Shown here: positions 53,948 to 62,104 of the stretch, one piece after another
Layout of the letters: every line of letters starts with the position of its first letter
How positions within the stretch are numbered: position 1 is the first letter of the stretch
From: Anaeromyxobacter diazotrophicus
GTDB lineage: Bacteria > Myxococcota > Myxococcia > Myxococcales > Anaeromyxobacteraceae
Assembly: GCF_013340205.1 (NCBI RefSeq)
Contig: NZ_BJTG01000002.1
Span: 310,001 to 374,000 of the forward strand
Length of the DNA: 64,000 nucleotides
Reading direction: 5' to 3'
Position numbers and translations under genes: made by a program
The notes under the pieces: generated by a model
What the model saw: the letters and a program-made list of their open reading frames with translations, nothing else
Database searches by the model: none
Told to the model about the DNA's origin: nothing

Positions 53948-54757
53948 CTAGGTGGTTTTTTTGTTTTGGGCCTCGAGCGCCTTGGCCTCGTTCCAGAGTT
54001 CGTCCATCTGCTCCAGCGTGGCCTGTCCGTGCGGCACGCCGGCGCGCTCCAGGCCGCGCTCGACGTGCTCGAACCGGGAGATGAAGCGGCCGATGGTGGC
54101 GCGCAGCGCCTCCTCGGGGGAGACCGCCAGCTTGCGGGCCAGGTTCACGGTGGCGAACAGGAGGTCGCCCAGCTCGTGCTCCACCGAGGCGCGGTCGCCG
54201 CTCGCCACGGCCGCGTCCAGCTCGCGCAGCTCCTCCTGCACCTTGGCGCGCGCGCCGGTGGCGTCGGGCCAGTCGAACCCGATCCGGCTCGCCTTCTCCG
54301 TGAGGCGGTCGGCCCGCGCCAGCGCCGGCATCTCGCGCGGCACGCCCTCGAGCGCGCTCCGGCCCTTCCCCTTGGCCGCCTTCTCCTCGCGCTTGAGCGC
54401 CGCCCACTGCTTCAGCACCCCCTCGGCGTCCTTCACGTGCGCGTCGCCGAACACGTGCGGGTGGCGGGAGACGAGCTTGTCCGAGATCGCCTCCGCCACG
54501 TCGGCGAAGGCGAACTGCCCCACCTCGCTCGCGAGCTGCGACTGGAAGACGATCTGCAGGAGGAGGTCGCCCAGCTCCTCGCGGTGCTCGCGCGGATCCC
54601 CGGCGTCGATCGCCTCGAGCACCTCGTAGGTCTCCTCGAGGAGGTAGGGGCGCAAGGAGGCCATGGTCTGCTCGCGATCCCAGGGGCAGCCGCCGGGTGC
54701 GCGCAGGCGCGCCATGATGCCGAGGAGTCGTTCGATCGCTTCCGCTGGTGTGGGCAT
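53948..54757 (-). CDS. mazG: nucleoside triphosphate pyrophosphohydrolase MazG
   Basis: A 269-residue house-cleaning enzyme with two MazG domains. The first (about 20-125) has LRAPGGCPWDREQT, EETYEVLEAIDAGDPREHREELGDLLLQIVFQS (ExxE...ExxD). The second (about 165-260) has KVQEELRELDAAV, EHELGDLLFATVNLARKL. It hydrolyses NTPs to NMP and PPi, limiting mutagenic or signalling nucleotides (family knowledge). Its C-terminus lies beside the DnaA-box-like cluster, and it is divergent from the TPR gene. Confidence 0.93.
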   Translation of the reverse strand: MPTPAEAIERLLGIMARLRAPGGCPWDREQTMASLRPYLLEETYEVLEAIDAGDPREHREELGDLLLQIVFQSQLASEVGQFAFADVAEAISDKLVSRHPHVFGDAHVKDAEGVLKQWAALKREEKAAKGKGRSALEGVPREMPALARADRLTEKASRIGFDWPDATGARAKVQEELRELDAAVASGDRASVEHELGDLLFATVNLARKLAVSPEEALRATIGRFISRFEHVERGLERAGVPHGQATLEQMDELWNEAKALEAQNKKTT

Positions 54758-54767
54758 GACCTACAGG

Positions 54768-54795
54768 TTGTACCCCAGGGGTCGCGTGCTAGCAT
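54768..54795 (+). promoter_or_regulatory. possible promoter of the TPR/zinc-ribbon gene
   Basis: TTGTAC (54768-54773) and TAGCAT (54790-54795) with 16-bp spacing. If used, transcription would begin at about 54802, leaving only about 5 nt before the GTG at 54807; the message would be near-leaderless. Confidence 0.4.
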
Positions 54796-54806
54796 CCGCC
54801 GCGGCC

Positions 54807-56840
54807 GTGTCCCGGGCGCTCCTCATCCTCCTCGGCCTGTCGCTCGCGACGGGCGCCCCGCTCGCCGCCCGCGGGCAGGTCGCCGCGCCTTCGCTGGTGG
54901 AGGAGGACCTGGCGCCGGCCGAGGAGCCGGCGCGCGAGTCGCAGCCCAAGCCCGCGCCGGCCGCCGCCGCCGAGCCCGAGTCGCTGCCCCCGCCGCCGCC
55001 CCCCGCCGCGCCCCAGCCGCCCGCGCCGCCGCCGGTGCGAGCCATCGAGCCGGTGCGGGCGCGGTTCGGCGATCTCCTCGAGGCCTGGCAGGACCGCCGG
55101 GCCGCGCTCCGCGAGCAGGACCTGCCCCGCGCCCAGGCGGCGGAGCGGCGGCTGCTCGAGCTCCGCCGGGAGCTCGGCGTCGAGAACCTGGACGCGCTGG
55201 CCGCCGCCGAGGTCCGCGCCTCCGCTCGCGCGCTCGAGGCGCGCGTGCCCGCCGAGCCGGTCGCGCGGGCGGAGCTGGCGGTCGCCCTCGCGCCCGATGG
55301 CGCCGCTGCGCACCTCGCGCTGGCGCGCGCCCTCCTCGCCCGCGATCCCGGGAACCCCGAGCCGGCGCTGCGCGCCCTCGCGGCCGGCCTCGCCGCCGCC
55401 GTCCGCGAGCCGCACACCGCCCGGGCCGCCGTCGCCGACCTGTGCGTGGCCGGGCTCGCCGCCGCCCTGGCGGCGGCGGCGCTCGCGGTGGCGCTCCTCT
55501 TCCTGCGCCGGCTGCGGCTCCTCCTGCACGACGTCCGCCACCTGCCGCTGCTCCGCGCCACCACCCCGCTCCAGGCGGGCTTCATGTCGCTGGCGGTGCT
55601 GGCGGCGCCCCTCGCGCTGCGGCTCGGGCCCGCGGCGTTCCTGGCCGCGCTGGCGCTCTGCGCCGCGCCGTACCTCCGCCGCTCCGAGCGGGCGGTCGCG
55701 ACGGCCGCGCTCCTCGCGGTGGCGGCGCTCCCCTGGGCCGCCGGCGAGACGGCGCGGCTCGGCGCCTTCACCGGAACCCTGGCCGACGACGTGTACGCGC
55801 TCGAGCACGGCGCCGACGACGGCCGCGTCGCGGCGCGGCTCGCGGCGCGCGCGGCCCGCGGCGAGCTGCCGTCGGCGGGGCTGCTCGCGCTCGGCCACCA
55901 CCACAAGCGCCGCGGCGACCTCGCCGACGCGCTGCGCTGGTACCAGGCGGCGGGCGCCAGCCGCCCCGAGGCGCTGGTCGGGATGGGCAACGTGCAGCTC
56001 CTGCGCGGCGACCTCGACGGCGCCAAGGCGAGCTACCTCGCCGCCGTCGACCGCGCGAGCGCGATCGGGAACCTCTCCGCGCTCGCGGCGGCCCACTACG
56101 ACCTGTCGAAGGTGTTCGTGCGGCAGTCGGCGCTCGACCAGGCGCAGGAGGCGCGGCGCAAGGCGGCCGGCGAGGACGGGGCGCTCGTCGCGCGCGCCGG
56201 CTCCGACGACGACTTCCGCCAGAACCGCTGGCTCATCGACGCGCCGGTCCCGTTCGCCGAGGTCCGCGCCCTGGCGGCCGACGACGCGCCCGCCGGCGCG
56301 GAGGACGCCGTGCGGGTGCGCCTGGCCGGGCCGCTGCCCGCCGCCGGCTGGCCGTGGCTGCCGGTGGCGGCGGCCCTGGCGCTGTGGCCGCTCGCCTGGC
56401 TGGGGCGGCGGCCCGGCGTGAGCCACGCCTGCCAGCGGTGCGGCCGCGCGGTGTGCCGCCGCTGCGACGGGGTGGACGGGAGCCTCTGCGGACAGTGCGT
56501 GAACGTCTTCGTGAAGAAGGACCTCGTCGACCCGCGCGATCGGCTGCGCAAGGAGCAGCAGGTCAGGCGGCACGCCCGCGCGGAGCGGCTGGCGGCGAGG
56601 GCGCTCGGGATCGCCGCCGGCGGCGCGGGGCACCTCTGGCGAGGCCAGCCGGCGCGCGGCGCGCTGCTCCTGCTCCTGCTCGCCTTCCTGGTCGCGCTGG
56701 CGCTCTCCTCGGCCGGGGTGGCCCCGCCCCCGTACCCGGTGCCGTGGGCGGGAGCCGCCAAGCTCGCGCTGTTCGGCTCGCTCGCCGCGCTGGTCTGGGC
56801 CCTCTCGGTCCGCGACCTGTTCCGCCGGACCCGGAGCTGA
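54807..56840 (+). CDS. membrane protein with TPR and zinc-ribbon segments
   Basis: A 677-residue protein, not assigned to a named family. It has a signal peptide (ALLILLGLSLATGAPLAARGQ), a Pro-rich linker, a helical domain, several membrane spans (about 210-310), then TPR-like repeats (about 345-430: LGHHHKRRGDLADALRWYQAAG, GMGNVQLLRGDLDGAKASYLAAVD, AHYDLSKVFVRQSALDQAQEARRKA). A Cys-rich ribbon (CQRCGRAVCRRCDGVDGSLCGQC) follows, and two C-terminal spans end the protein. It probably serves an assembly or motility-related role, by analogy with neighbours only. It is 7 bp from the DUF4388 gene. A start at the ATG at 54756 is possible. Confidence 0.7.
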   Translation: MSRALLILLGLSLATGAPLAARGQVAAPSLVEEDLAPAEEPARESQPKPAPAAAAEPESLPPPPPPAAPQPPAPPPVRAIEPVRARFGDLLEAWQDRRAALREQDLPRAQAAERRLLELRRELGVENLDALAAAEVRASARALEARVPAEPVARAELAVALAPDGAAAHLALARALLARDPGNPEPALRALAAGLAAAVREPHTARAAVADLCVAGLAAALAAAALAVALLFLRRLRLLLHDVRHLPLLRATTPLQAGFMSLAVLAAPLALRLGPAAFLAALALCAAPYLRRSERAVATAALLAVAALPWAAGETARLGAFTGTLADDVYALEHGADDGRVAARLAARAARGELPSAGLLALGHHHKRRGDLADALRWYQAAGASRPEALVGMGNVQLLRGDLDGAKASYLAAVDRASAIGNLSALAAAHYDLSKVFVRQSALDQAQEARRKAAGEDGALVARAGSDDDFRQNRWLIDAPVPFAEVRALAADDAPAGAEDAVRVRLAGPLPAAGWPWLPVAAALALWPLAWLGRRPGVSHACQRCGRAVCRRCDGVDGSLCGQCVNVFVKKDLVDPRDRLRKEQQVRRHARAERLAARALGIAAGGAGHLWRGQPARGALLLLLLAFLVALALSSAGVAPPPYPVPWAGAAKLALFGSLAALVWALSVRDLFRRTRS

Positions 56841-56847
56841 CCAGGCC

Positions 56848-57951
56848 ATGGCGCTCACCGGCACGCTCAAGGACTTCGGGATCGCCGAGATCCTGCAGCT
56901 CATCGGGCAGCAGGCGAAGAGCGGCGTGCTCCACCTCGCCAGCGCCGACGAGGAGATCCACGTCGTGCTGTCCGACGGGGCGGTGGTCTCGGCGGAGTCC
57001 GCCCGGCGCAAGCAGAAGGAGCGGCTCGGCGCCATGCTGGTCCGCGCGGAGCTCCTCAGCCGCGAGGCGCTGGCGCGGGCGCTCCAGGTGCAGGGGCGGA
57101 CGCTGCGGCGGCTGGGGGACATCCTGGTCGAGCTGGAGCTCGTCACGAAGCAGGACCTGAAGGAGGTGACGACCCTCCAGACCACCGAGACGATCTACCG
57201 GCTCTTCGAGTGGAAGAGCGGGACCTACGACTTCGAGCCGGGGGCGGTGGAGTTCGACGCGGGCACGGTCGTGCCCATGCGCGCCGAGGCCCTCCTCATG
57301 GAGGGGTTCCGGCGGGTCGACGAGTGGCCGATGGTGCGCCGGAAGATCTCGTCCCCGGCGATGACCTTCCTCCGGCGCGCGCCGCTGCCGGCCGACGAGT
57401 CGGCCGGGCCGGCCGAGCGCCGGGTCCACGCCCTGGCGGAGCCGGGCCGGACGGTGGAGAAGCTGGTCGACCTCTCGCGCCTGGGCGAGTTCGAGACCTG
57501 CAAGGCGCTCCTCACGCTGGTGAACATGGGGTGCCTCAAGGCGGTACCGGCGCCGCGGCGCTCGGCGGCCGCCGGCGTCGGCGCGTACGCGCGGAGCTGG
57601 CGCCAGCGGCTGCGGCGCGGCGCGGCCGGGCTGGCCGCCACCGCGCTCCTCTCCGGGGCGCTGGCGGGCGGCGCCTGGCTCGCCGCCGAGCGGCACCGCG
57701 CGACCGTCCACGCCGGCCCCTCGCTCGAGGAGGGCGCCGCCCAGCGCCTGCTCGCCCGCCACCAGCTGGCGCGGCTGGCCGGGGCGCTCGAGGTGTGGCG
57801 GCTCGAGCGCGGCAGCTACCCGCAGCGGCTCGCGGAGCTGGTGGAGGCCGACCTGGCCGCGCCGGCGGACCTGCGCTGGCCCTGGCGCGAGGAGTACCAT
57901 TACCGCAGGACCCCGGACGGCGGGTTCGTGCTGCTCCCGCCGCTGCCCTGA
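56848..57951 (+). CDS. DUF4388 domain protein with C-terminal pseudopilin-like part
   Basis: A 367-residue protein. The N-terminal DUF4388 domain (about 1-130) starts ALTGTLKDFGIAEILQLIGQQAKSGVLHL, found in myxobacterial signalling and polarity proteins. A helical middle segment is followed by one span (about 253-275, GAAGLAATALLSGALAGGAWLAA) and a C-terminal domain (LEVWRLERGSYPQRLAELVEADL, PWREEYHYRRTPDGGFVLLPPLP) that resembles GspG-type pseudopilin C-termini. Start ATG at 56848. It is in a unit with the upstream TPR gene. Confidence 0.78.
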   Translation: MALTGTLKDFGIAEILQLIGQQAKSGVLHLASADEEIHVVLSDGAVVSAESARRKQKERLGAMLVRAELLSREALARALQVQGRTLRRLGDILVELELVTKQDLKEVTTLQTTETIYRLFEWKSGTYDFEPGAVEFDAGTVVPMRAEALLMEGFRRVDEWPMVRRKISSPAMTFLRRAPLPADESAGPAERRVHALAEPGRTVEKLVDLSRLGEFETCKALLTLVNMGCLKAVPAPRRSAAAGVGAYARSWRQRLRRGAAGLAATALLSGALAGGAWLAAERHRATVHAGPSLEEGAAQRLLARHQLARLAGALEVWRLERGSYPQRLAELVEADLAAPADLRWPWREEYHYRRTPDGGFVLLPPLP

Positions 57952-58047
57952 TCCGCGCGACCCGCGGGGTCTCGACGCTGGCGCCAGCGGCGCGGGGACC
58001 GTTATAGGTGCGGCGCGCGCGGTCCAGCCGCCCGCCCGGAGGAACGC

Positions 58048-59109
58048 TTGAGTCAGCCCGCGACGGCGCAGCAGAAGACCACCCGCATCGAGTTCGACGA
58101 CAACGACAGGGTGAGGGCGCTGTGCGGGGCCCACAACGAGCACCTGAAGCTCATCGAGCGCCGGCTGGGCGTGCAGGTGGGCTCGCGCGGCGGGCAGCTC
58201 GTGGTCAGCGGGGCCTCCGAGGAGCGCGTGGCGCAGGCCGAGGCGCTGCTCCGCGAGCTGTACGAGCTCATCGCGTCCGGCTACCCGCTCTACCTGGAGG
58301 ACGTGGACCAGGCGACGAAGCTCTCCGGGCAGGGGGTCGCGCTCAAGGAGATCTTCGGGGACACCGTCTACGTCTCGGCGCGCCACCGGGTGATCACGCC
58401 CAAGGGGCTCGGGCAGAAGCGGTACATCCAGGCCATCCGCGACAACGACATCGTGTTCGGCATCGGGCCGGCCGGGACGGGCAAGACCTACCTCGCCATG
58501 GCGATGGCGGTCTCCGCGCTCATCGAGCGCAAGGTGAAGCGGATCGTGCTGTGCCGGCCGGCGGTGGAGGCGGGCGAGAAGCTCGGGTTCCTGCCGGGCG
58601 ACATCGCGGAGAAGGTGAACCCGTACCTCCGCCCGCTGCACGACGCGCTCTTCGACATGGTGGACTACGAGAAGGCGTCGGCCTTCATCGAGCGCGGGAC
58701 GGTGGAGGTCGCGCCGCTCGCCTTCATGCGCGGCCGCACGCTCAACGACGCGTTCGTGATCCTGGACGAGGCGCAGAACACCACCTCGGAGCAGATGAAG
58801 ATGTTCCTCACCCGCCTCGGCTACGGGTCGAAGGCGGTGGTGACCGGCGACGTGACCCAGGTGGACCTCCCCTCCGGGCGCGCCAGCGGCCTGCTCGAGG
58901 TGCAGAAGGTGCTGCGGGGCATCGAGGGCATCGCGTTCTGCGCCTTCAGCGAGGTGGACGTGGTGCGCCACCCGCTGGTGCAGGAGGTGGTGCGCGCGTA
59001 CGACCTCTTCGACGCCGAGCGGAAGGCGCAGAAGGAGCAGCGGGAGCAGGAGCGCGCCGCGCGCGCCGCGCTCCGCGCGGGCGCCGAGGCGAGCGACGAC
59101 GGCGGGTGA
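58048..59109 (+). CDS. phoH: PhoH-family ATPase
   Basis: A 353-residue cytosolic PhoH-like protein. It has a Walker A motif ([16 protein letters not shown]), then [34 protein letters not shown], a Walker B-like [22 protein letters not shown] and a [11 protein letters not shown] motif. The N-terminal 110 residues resemble a KH-like RNA-binding domain. The start is a TTG at 58048 with GGAGGAAC upstream. The order phoH-HD-ybeY is conserved in many bacteria and is linked to RNA handling. Its stop overlaps a possible GTG start of the next gene. Confidence 0.92.
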   Translation: MSQPATAQQKTTRIEFDDNDRVRALCGAHNEHLKLIERRLGVQVGSRGGQLVVSGASEERVAQAEALLRELYELIASGYPLYLEDVDQATKLSGQGVALKEIFGDTVYVSARHRVITPKGLGQKRYIQAIRDNDIVFGIGPAGTGKTYLAMAMAVSALIERKVKRIVLCRPAVEAGEKLGFLPGDIAEKVNPYLRPLHDALFDMVDYEKASAFIERGTVEVAPLAFMRGRTLNDAFVILDEAQNTTSEQMKMFLTRLGYGSKAVVTGDVTQVDLPSGRASGLLEVQKVLRGIEGIAFCAFSEVDVVRHPLVQEVVRAYDLFDAERKAQKEQREQERAARAALRAGAEASDDGG

Positions 59110-59177
59110 TCCGGCTCCCACCTCGGCGCACCGGGGCCGTTGCGTTTCCCCCCCGCCGGTGCGAGGCTCCCGCCCTC

Positions 59178-61538
59178 GTGGAGAACCCCGATCCCTCGCG
59201 GCAGCCCCCCGGCTGGGCGGCGCGGCTCGCCCGCGCCGTGCGCGGCGGCGCGCTGCTCGAGGCCCTGCTCGTCGCCCTGCTCGCCGGGGGCTCGGCCTGG
59301 CTGCTCGCCCCCGGCGCGCTGACCCAGCGCACGCCCGGCGACGACGCGCTCGGCACGCCGGCGCTCGGCAACTACAAGGCGGCCCGCGACTACGAGGTGG
59401 TGGACGAGGAGGCGACGCGCGAGCAGCGCGCCGCCGCCGTCGCCGCGGAGCGGCCGGTCTTCGACTGGGACGAGAGCGCGCCGGAGGTGGCCGCGCTGCG
59501 CATCCGCGACGCCTTCACCCTGGCGCGCGACGGCCTGGCGGAGGCGCGGCTGCGCCACGGCGAGGGCCGGCGGCGGGAGGGCGCGCGCGAGCTGCAGCGG
59601 GCAGCGCTCGCCGAGCGGGCCGCCTTCGAGGCGCGCCTCGGCGTCCGCCTCTCCGACGCGGACTACCAGGCGCTCGCCGCCGCGCGCTTCGACGCCCAGC
59701 TCGAGGCGCCGCTCATCGCGCTCGCCGGCCACGCGCTCTCGGGCAAGGTGGTGGAGGACCGCCGCGCGCTGGCGCAGGCCCATGAGCGGGGCATCGTGGC
59801 GCGCACGCTGCGCCACGGCGTCGCGCAGGGCGAGCACCTGCTGCTCGACCCGGCGGTGATCCGGGACCTCGACGAGGCGCGGGTGGACGCGCAGCGCGCC
59901 GCGGACGCGCTCCCCGCGCCGGTGACGCCCGGCCTGCGCGCGGCGCTCGGGCGCGCCGCCGTGGCGCTCGCGCAGCCGACCCTGGTCTTCGACCTGGCCG
60001 AGACGGCCGCGCGCCAGCGCGACGCCGCCGACCGGGTGAAGCCGGTGGCGGTGCACGTGCGGCGCGGGGAGAAGATCGTCGGGGACGGCGAGGTGATCGA
60101 GCGCCGGCACCTGCTCCTGTTCCGCGGGATCCGGGAGCAGACCCGGCCGGCCGACGTGGTGCTGGTCCGGCTCGGGGCGGGGCTGCTCGTGGGCGTGCTG
60201 CTGGTGCTGCTCTGGCGGTACGCGCGCCGCAACGTGGCCGGCTTCCACCCCACCCGCAAGGACGCGCTCCTGCTGGCGGTGACGCTGCTCGGCGCCACCG
60301 CGCTCGCCGCAGCGGGCCTCGGCGTCGGCGACGCGCTGCACGATCGCTTCCCGCGCTTCTCGCCCGAGACCTTCTTCTACCTGGTGCCGTTCGCCGCCGG
60401 CACGCTGCTCGTCCGGAGCGTGCTCTCGGCCGAGGTGGCGCTGCTCTTCGCCGTCGCGAGCGCCGCGCTGGTGGGGCTGGTGGCCTCCAACTCGCTCTTC
60501 CTGGCGGTGCACGCGCTGCTCACCTCGGTCGCCGCGTCGGGGCTGGTGGCGCGGGCGCGCGACCGGGCGGGGCTCTTCCGGGTCGGGGCGGCGGTGGGGA
60601 CGCTGGGGGCGCTGCTCGTGCTCGCCACCCACCTCTTCACCGGCCGGGCGCTCTCCGAGGCGGTCGCGCCGGCGCTGGCGGCGGCGGCCTCGGGCGCGGT
60701 GCTCCTGCCCATGGTGGCGGTCGGGAGCCTGCCGCTCGTGGAGTGGGCCTTCGGCTACCTCACCGACGTGAAGCTGCTCGAGCTCGCCAACCTGAACCAC
60801 CCGGCGCTGAAGGACCTCATCGTGCAGGCGCCCGGGACGTACCACCACGCCGTCATCATGGGGTCGCTGGTGGAGGCCGCGGCGCAGCGCATCGGGGCGC
60901 ACGCGCTCCTGGCCCGGGTGTGCGCCTACTACCACGACCTCGGGAAGATCCGGAACCCGCTCTACTTCGCGGAGAACCAGCGCGGCGAGAACCGCCACGA
61001 GCAGCTCGCCCCGTCCATGAGCGCGCTCATCGTGAAGCGGCACGTGACCGACGGCCTGGAGCTGGCGCGGCACTGGGGCTTGCCGCGGGCGGTGGCGGAC
61101 GCCATCCCGCAGCACCACGGCACGCGGCTCGTCTCGTTCTTCTGGGCGAAGGCGCAGCAGCGGCGGGGCGACGGCGAGGCCGCCGCGCTCGACGAGGCGC
61201 TGTTCCGCTACGCCGGGCCCAAGCCCCAGACGCGGGAGATCGCGCTCGTCATGATCGCCGACGCCTGCGAGGCCTCGGCGCGGGCGCTGCCCGATCCGAC
61301 CCCGGAGCGCCTGCGGGTGCTGGTGCACCGGCGCATCAACGAGATCTTCAGCGAGGGGCAGCTCGACGACTGCGAGCTGACGCTCAAGGACCTGAACGCC
61401 ATCGCCGCGGCGATGGTGGGGGCGCTGGCGGCCGTCTACCACGACCGGCCCGGCTACGGGGACAACGAGGCCGCGCCGGCGGCGGAGCCCACGCCGGGCG
61501 GGCTGCAGCTCCTCGGCTCGGAGCGGCGCGGCCCGTGA
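59178..61538 (+). CDS. 7TM-HD family membrane phosphohydrolase (PgpH-like)
   Basis: A 786-residue membrane protein with an N-terminal span, a large extracytoplasmic domain, about seven spans (about 350-535) and a C-terminal HD domain. The HD domain has APGTYHHAVIMGSLVEAAA, YYHDLGKIRNPLYFAENQ (HD), and HVTDGLELARHWGLPRAVADAIPQHHGT. PgpH-type members degrade cyclic di-AMP in Firmicutes (established there); in this lineage substrate is not known. GTG at 59178 is used; the GTG at 59106 overlaps the phoH stop and adds 24 residues. Stop overlaps ybeY. Confidence 0.88.
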   Translation: MENPDPSRQPPGWAARLARAVRGGALLEALLVALLAGGSAWLLAPGALTQRTPGDDALGTPALGNYKAARDYEVVDEEATREQRAAAVAAERPVFDWDESAPEVAALRIRDAFTLARDGLAEARLRHGEGRRREGARELQRAALAERAAFEARLGVRLSDADYQALAAARFDAQLEAPLIALAGHALSGKVVEDRRALAQAHERGIVARTLRHGVAQGEHLLLDPAVIRDLDEARVDAQRAADALPAPVTPGLRAALGRAAVALAQPTLVFDLAETAARQRDAADRVKPVAVHVRRGEKIVGDGEVIERRHLLLFRGIREQTRPADVVLVRLGAGLLVGVLLVLLWRYARRNVAGFHPTRKDALLLAVTLLGATALAAAGLGVGDALHDRFPRFSPETFFYLVPFAAGTLLVRSVLSAEVALLFAVASAALVGLVASNSLFLAVHALLTSVAASGLVARARDRAGLFRVGAAVGTLGALLVLATHLFTGRALSEAVAPALAAAASGAVLLPMVAVGSLPLVEWAFGYLTDVKLLELANLNHPALKDLIVQAPGTYHHAVIMGSLVEAAAQRIGAHALLARVCAYYHDLGKIRNPLYFAENQRGENRHEQLAPSMSALIVKRHVTDGLELARHWGLPRAVADAIPQHHGTRLVSFFWAKAQQRRGDGEAAALDEALFRYAGPKPQTREIALVMIADACEASARALPDPTPERLRVLVHRRINEIFSEGQLDDCELTLKDLNAIAAAMVGALAAVYHDRPGYGDNEAAPAAEPTPGGLQLLGSERRGP

Positions 61539-62104
61539 CCGTCCACGCCCGGAGCGAGCACGCGCGCGGCGCCGCCGCGGCGCGGCGGCTGGCGCGGGTG
61601 GCGCGCCGCTACCTCGCGGCGCTGGCGCTCCCGTCGGCGGAGCTCTCGCTCCTCCTGGTCGGCGACCGCGCCATCCGGTCGCTCAACCGCCGCTGGCGCG
61701 GGAAGGATCGCGCCACCGACGTGCTCTCCTTCCCGGCCGCCGGCCCGGGCCCGCTGCTCGGCGACGTCGTCATCTCGCTCGACACGGCGCGCCGCGCCGC
61801 CGCGGAGGAGGGCCGCGCGCTCGGGGACGAGCTCGACCGCTACCTCGCGCACGGGCTCCTCCACCTCCTCGGGCACGACCACGAGCGCCCCGCCGACGCG
61901 CGCCGCATGGCGCGGGCGGAGGACGCGCTGGTGGGGCAGGGGATGGTCACCGCGGCCGCGCTGGAGGGATCGGGATCGAAGGTGGAGTCACAGGCGCGGT
62001 CGAAGTCGCGGTCGCGGTCGAGCTCGCGGTCGAGCTCGCGGTCGAGGTCGAGGTCGAGGTCGAGGTCGCGGTCGCGGTCGCGGTCGCGGGTGGCCATGCC
62101 ATGA
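61535..62104 (+). CDS. ybeY: endoribonuclease YbeY with Arg-Ser repeat tail
   Basis: A 189-residue rRNA-maturation endoribonuclease. The zinc motif HGLLHLLGHDH places H106, H110 and H116, and core motifs IRSLNRRWRGKDRATDVLSFP and LGDVVISLDTA are present. The last 35 residues (about 155-186) are an Arg-Ser dipeptide tail that arises from the hexanucleotide repeat; YbeY normally ends soon after the zinc site. The tail may bind RNA by charge, or be neutral. Start GTG at 61535 overlaps the HD gene; stop overlaps lnt (ATGA). Confidence 0.93.
   Translation: MTVHARSEHARGAAAARRLARVARRYLAALALPSAELSLLLVGDRAIRSLNRRWRGKDRATDVLSFPAAGPGPLLGDVVISLDTARRAAAEEGRALGDELDRYLAHGLLHLLGHDHERPADARRMARAEDALVGQGMVTAAALEGSGSKVESQARSKSRSRSSSRSSSRSRSRSRSRSRSRSRSRVAMP
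61996..62085. repeat. hexanucleotide (GMGGTC) repeat at the 3' end of ybeY
   Basis: Fifteen units, nearly all GCGGTC or GAGGTC (variants GAAGTC, GAGCTC), in perfect 6-nt phase. It is the reverse complement of the GACCKC unit in cheA and lnt. Encodes the Arg-Ser tail in the ybeY frame. Confidence 0.92.
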
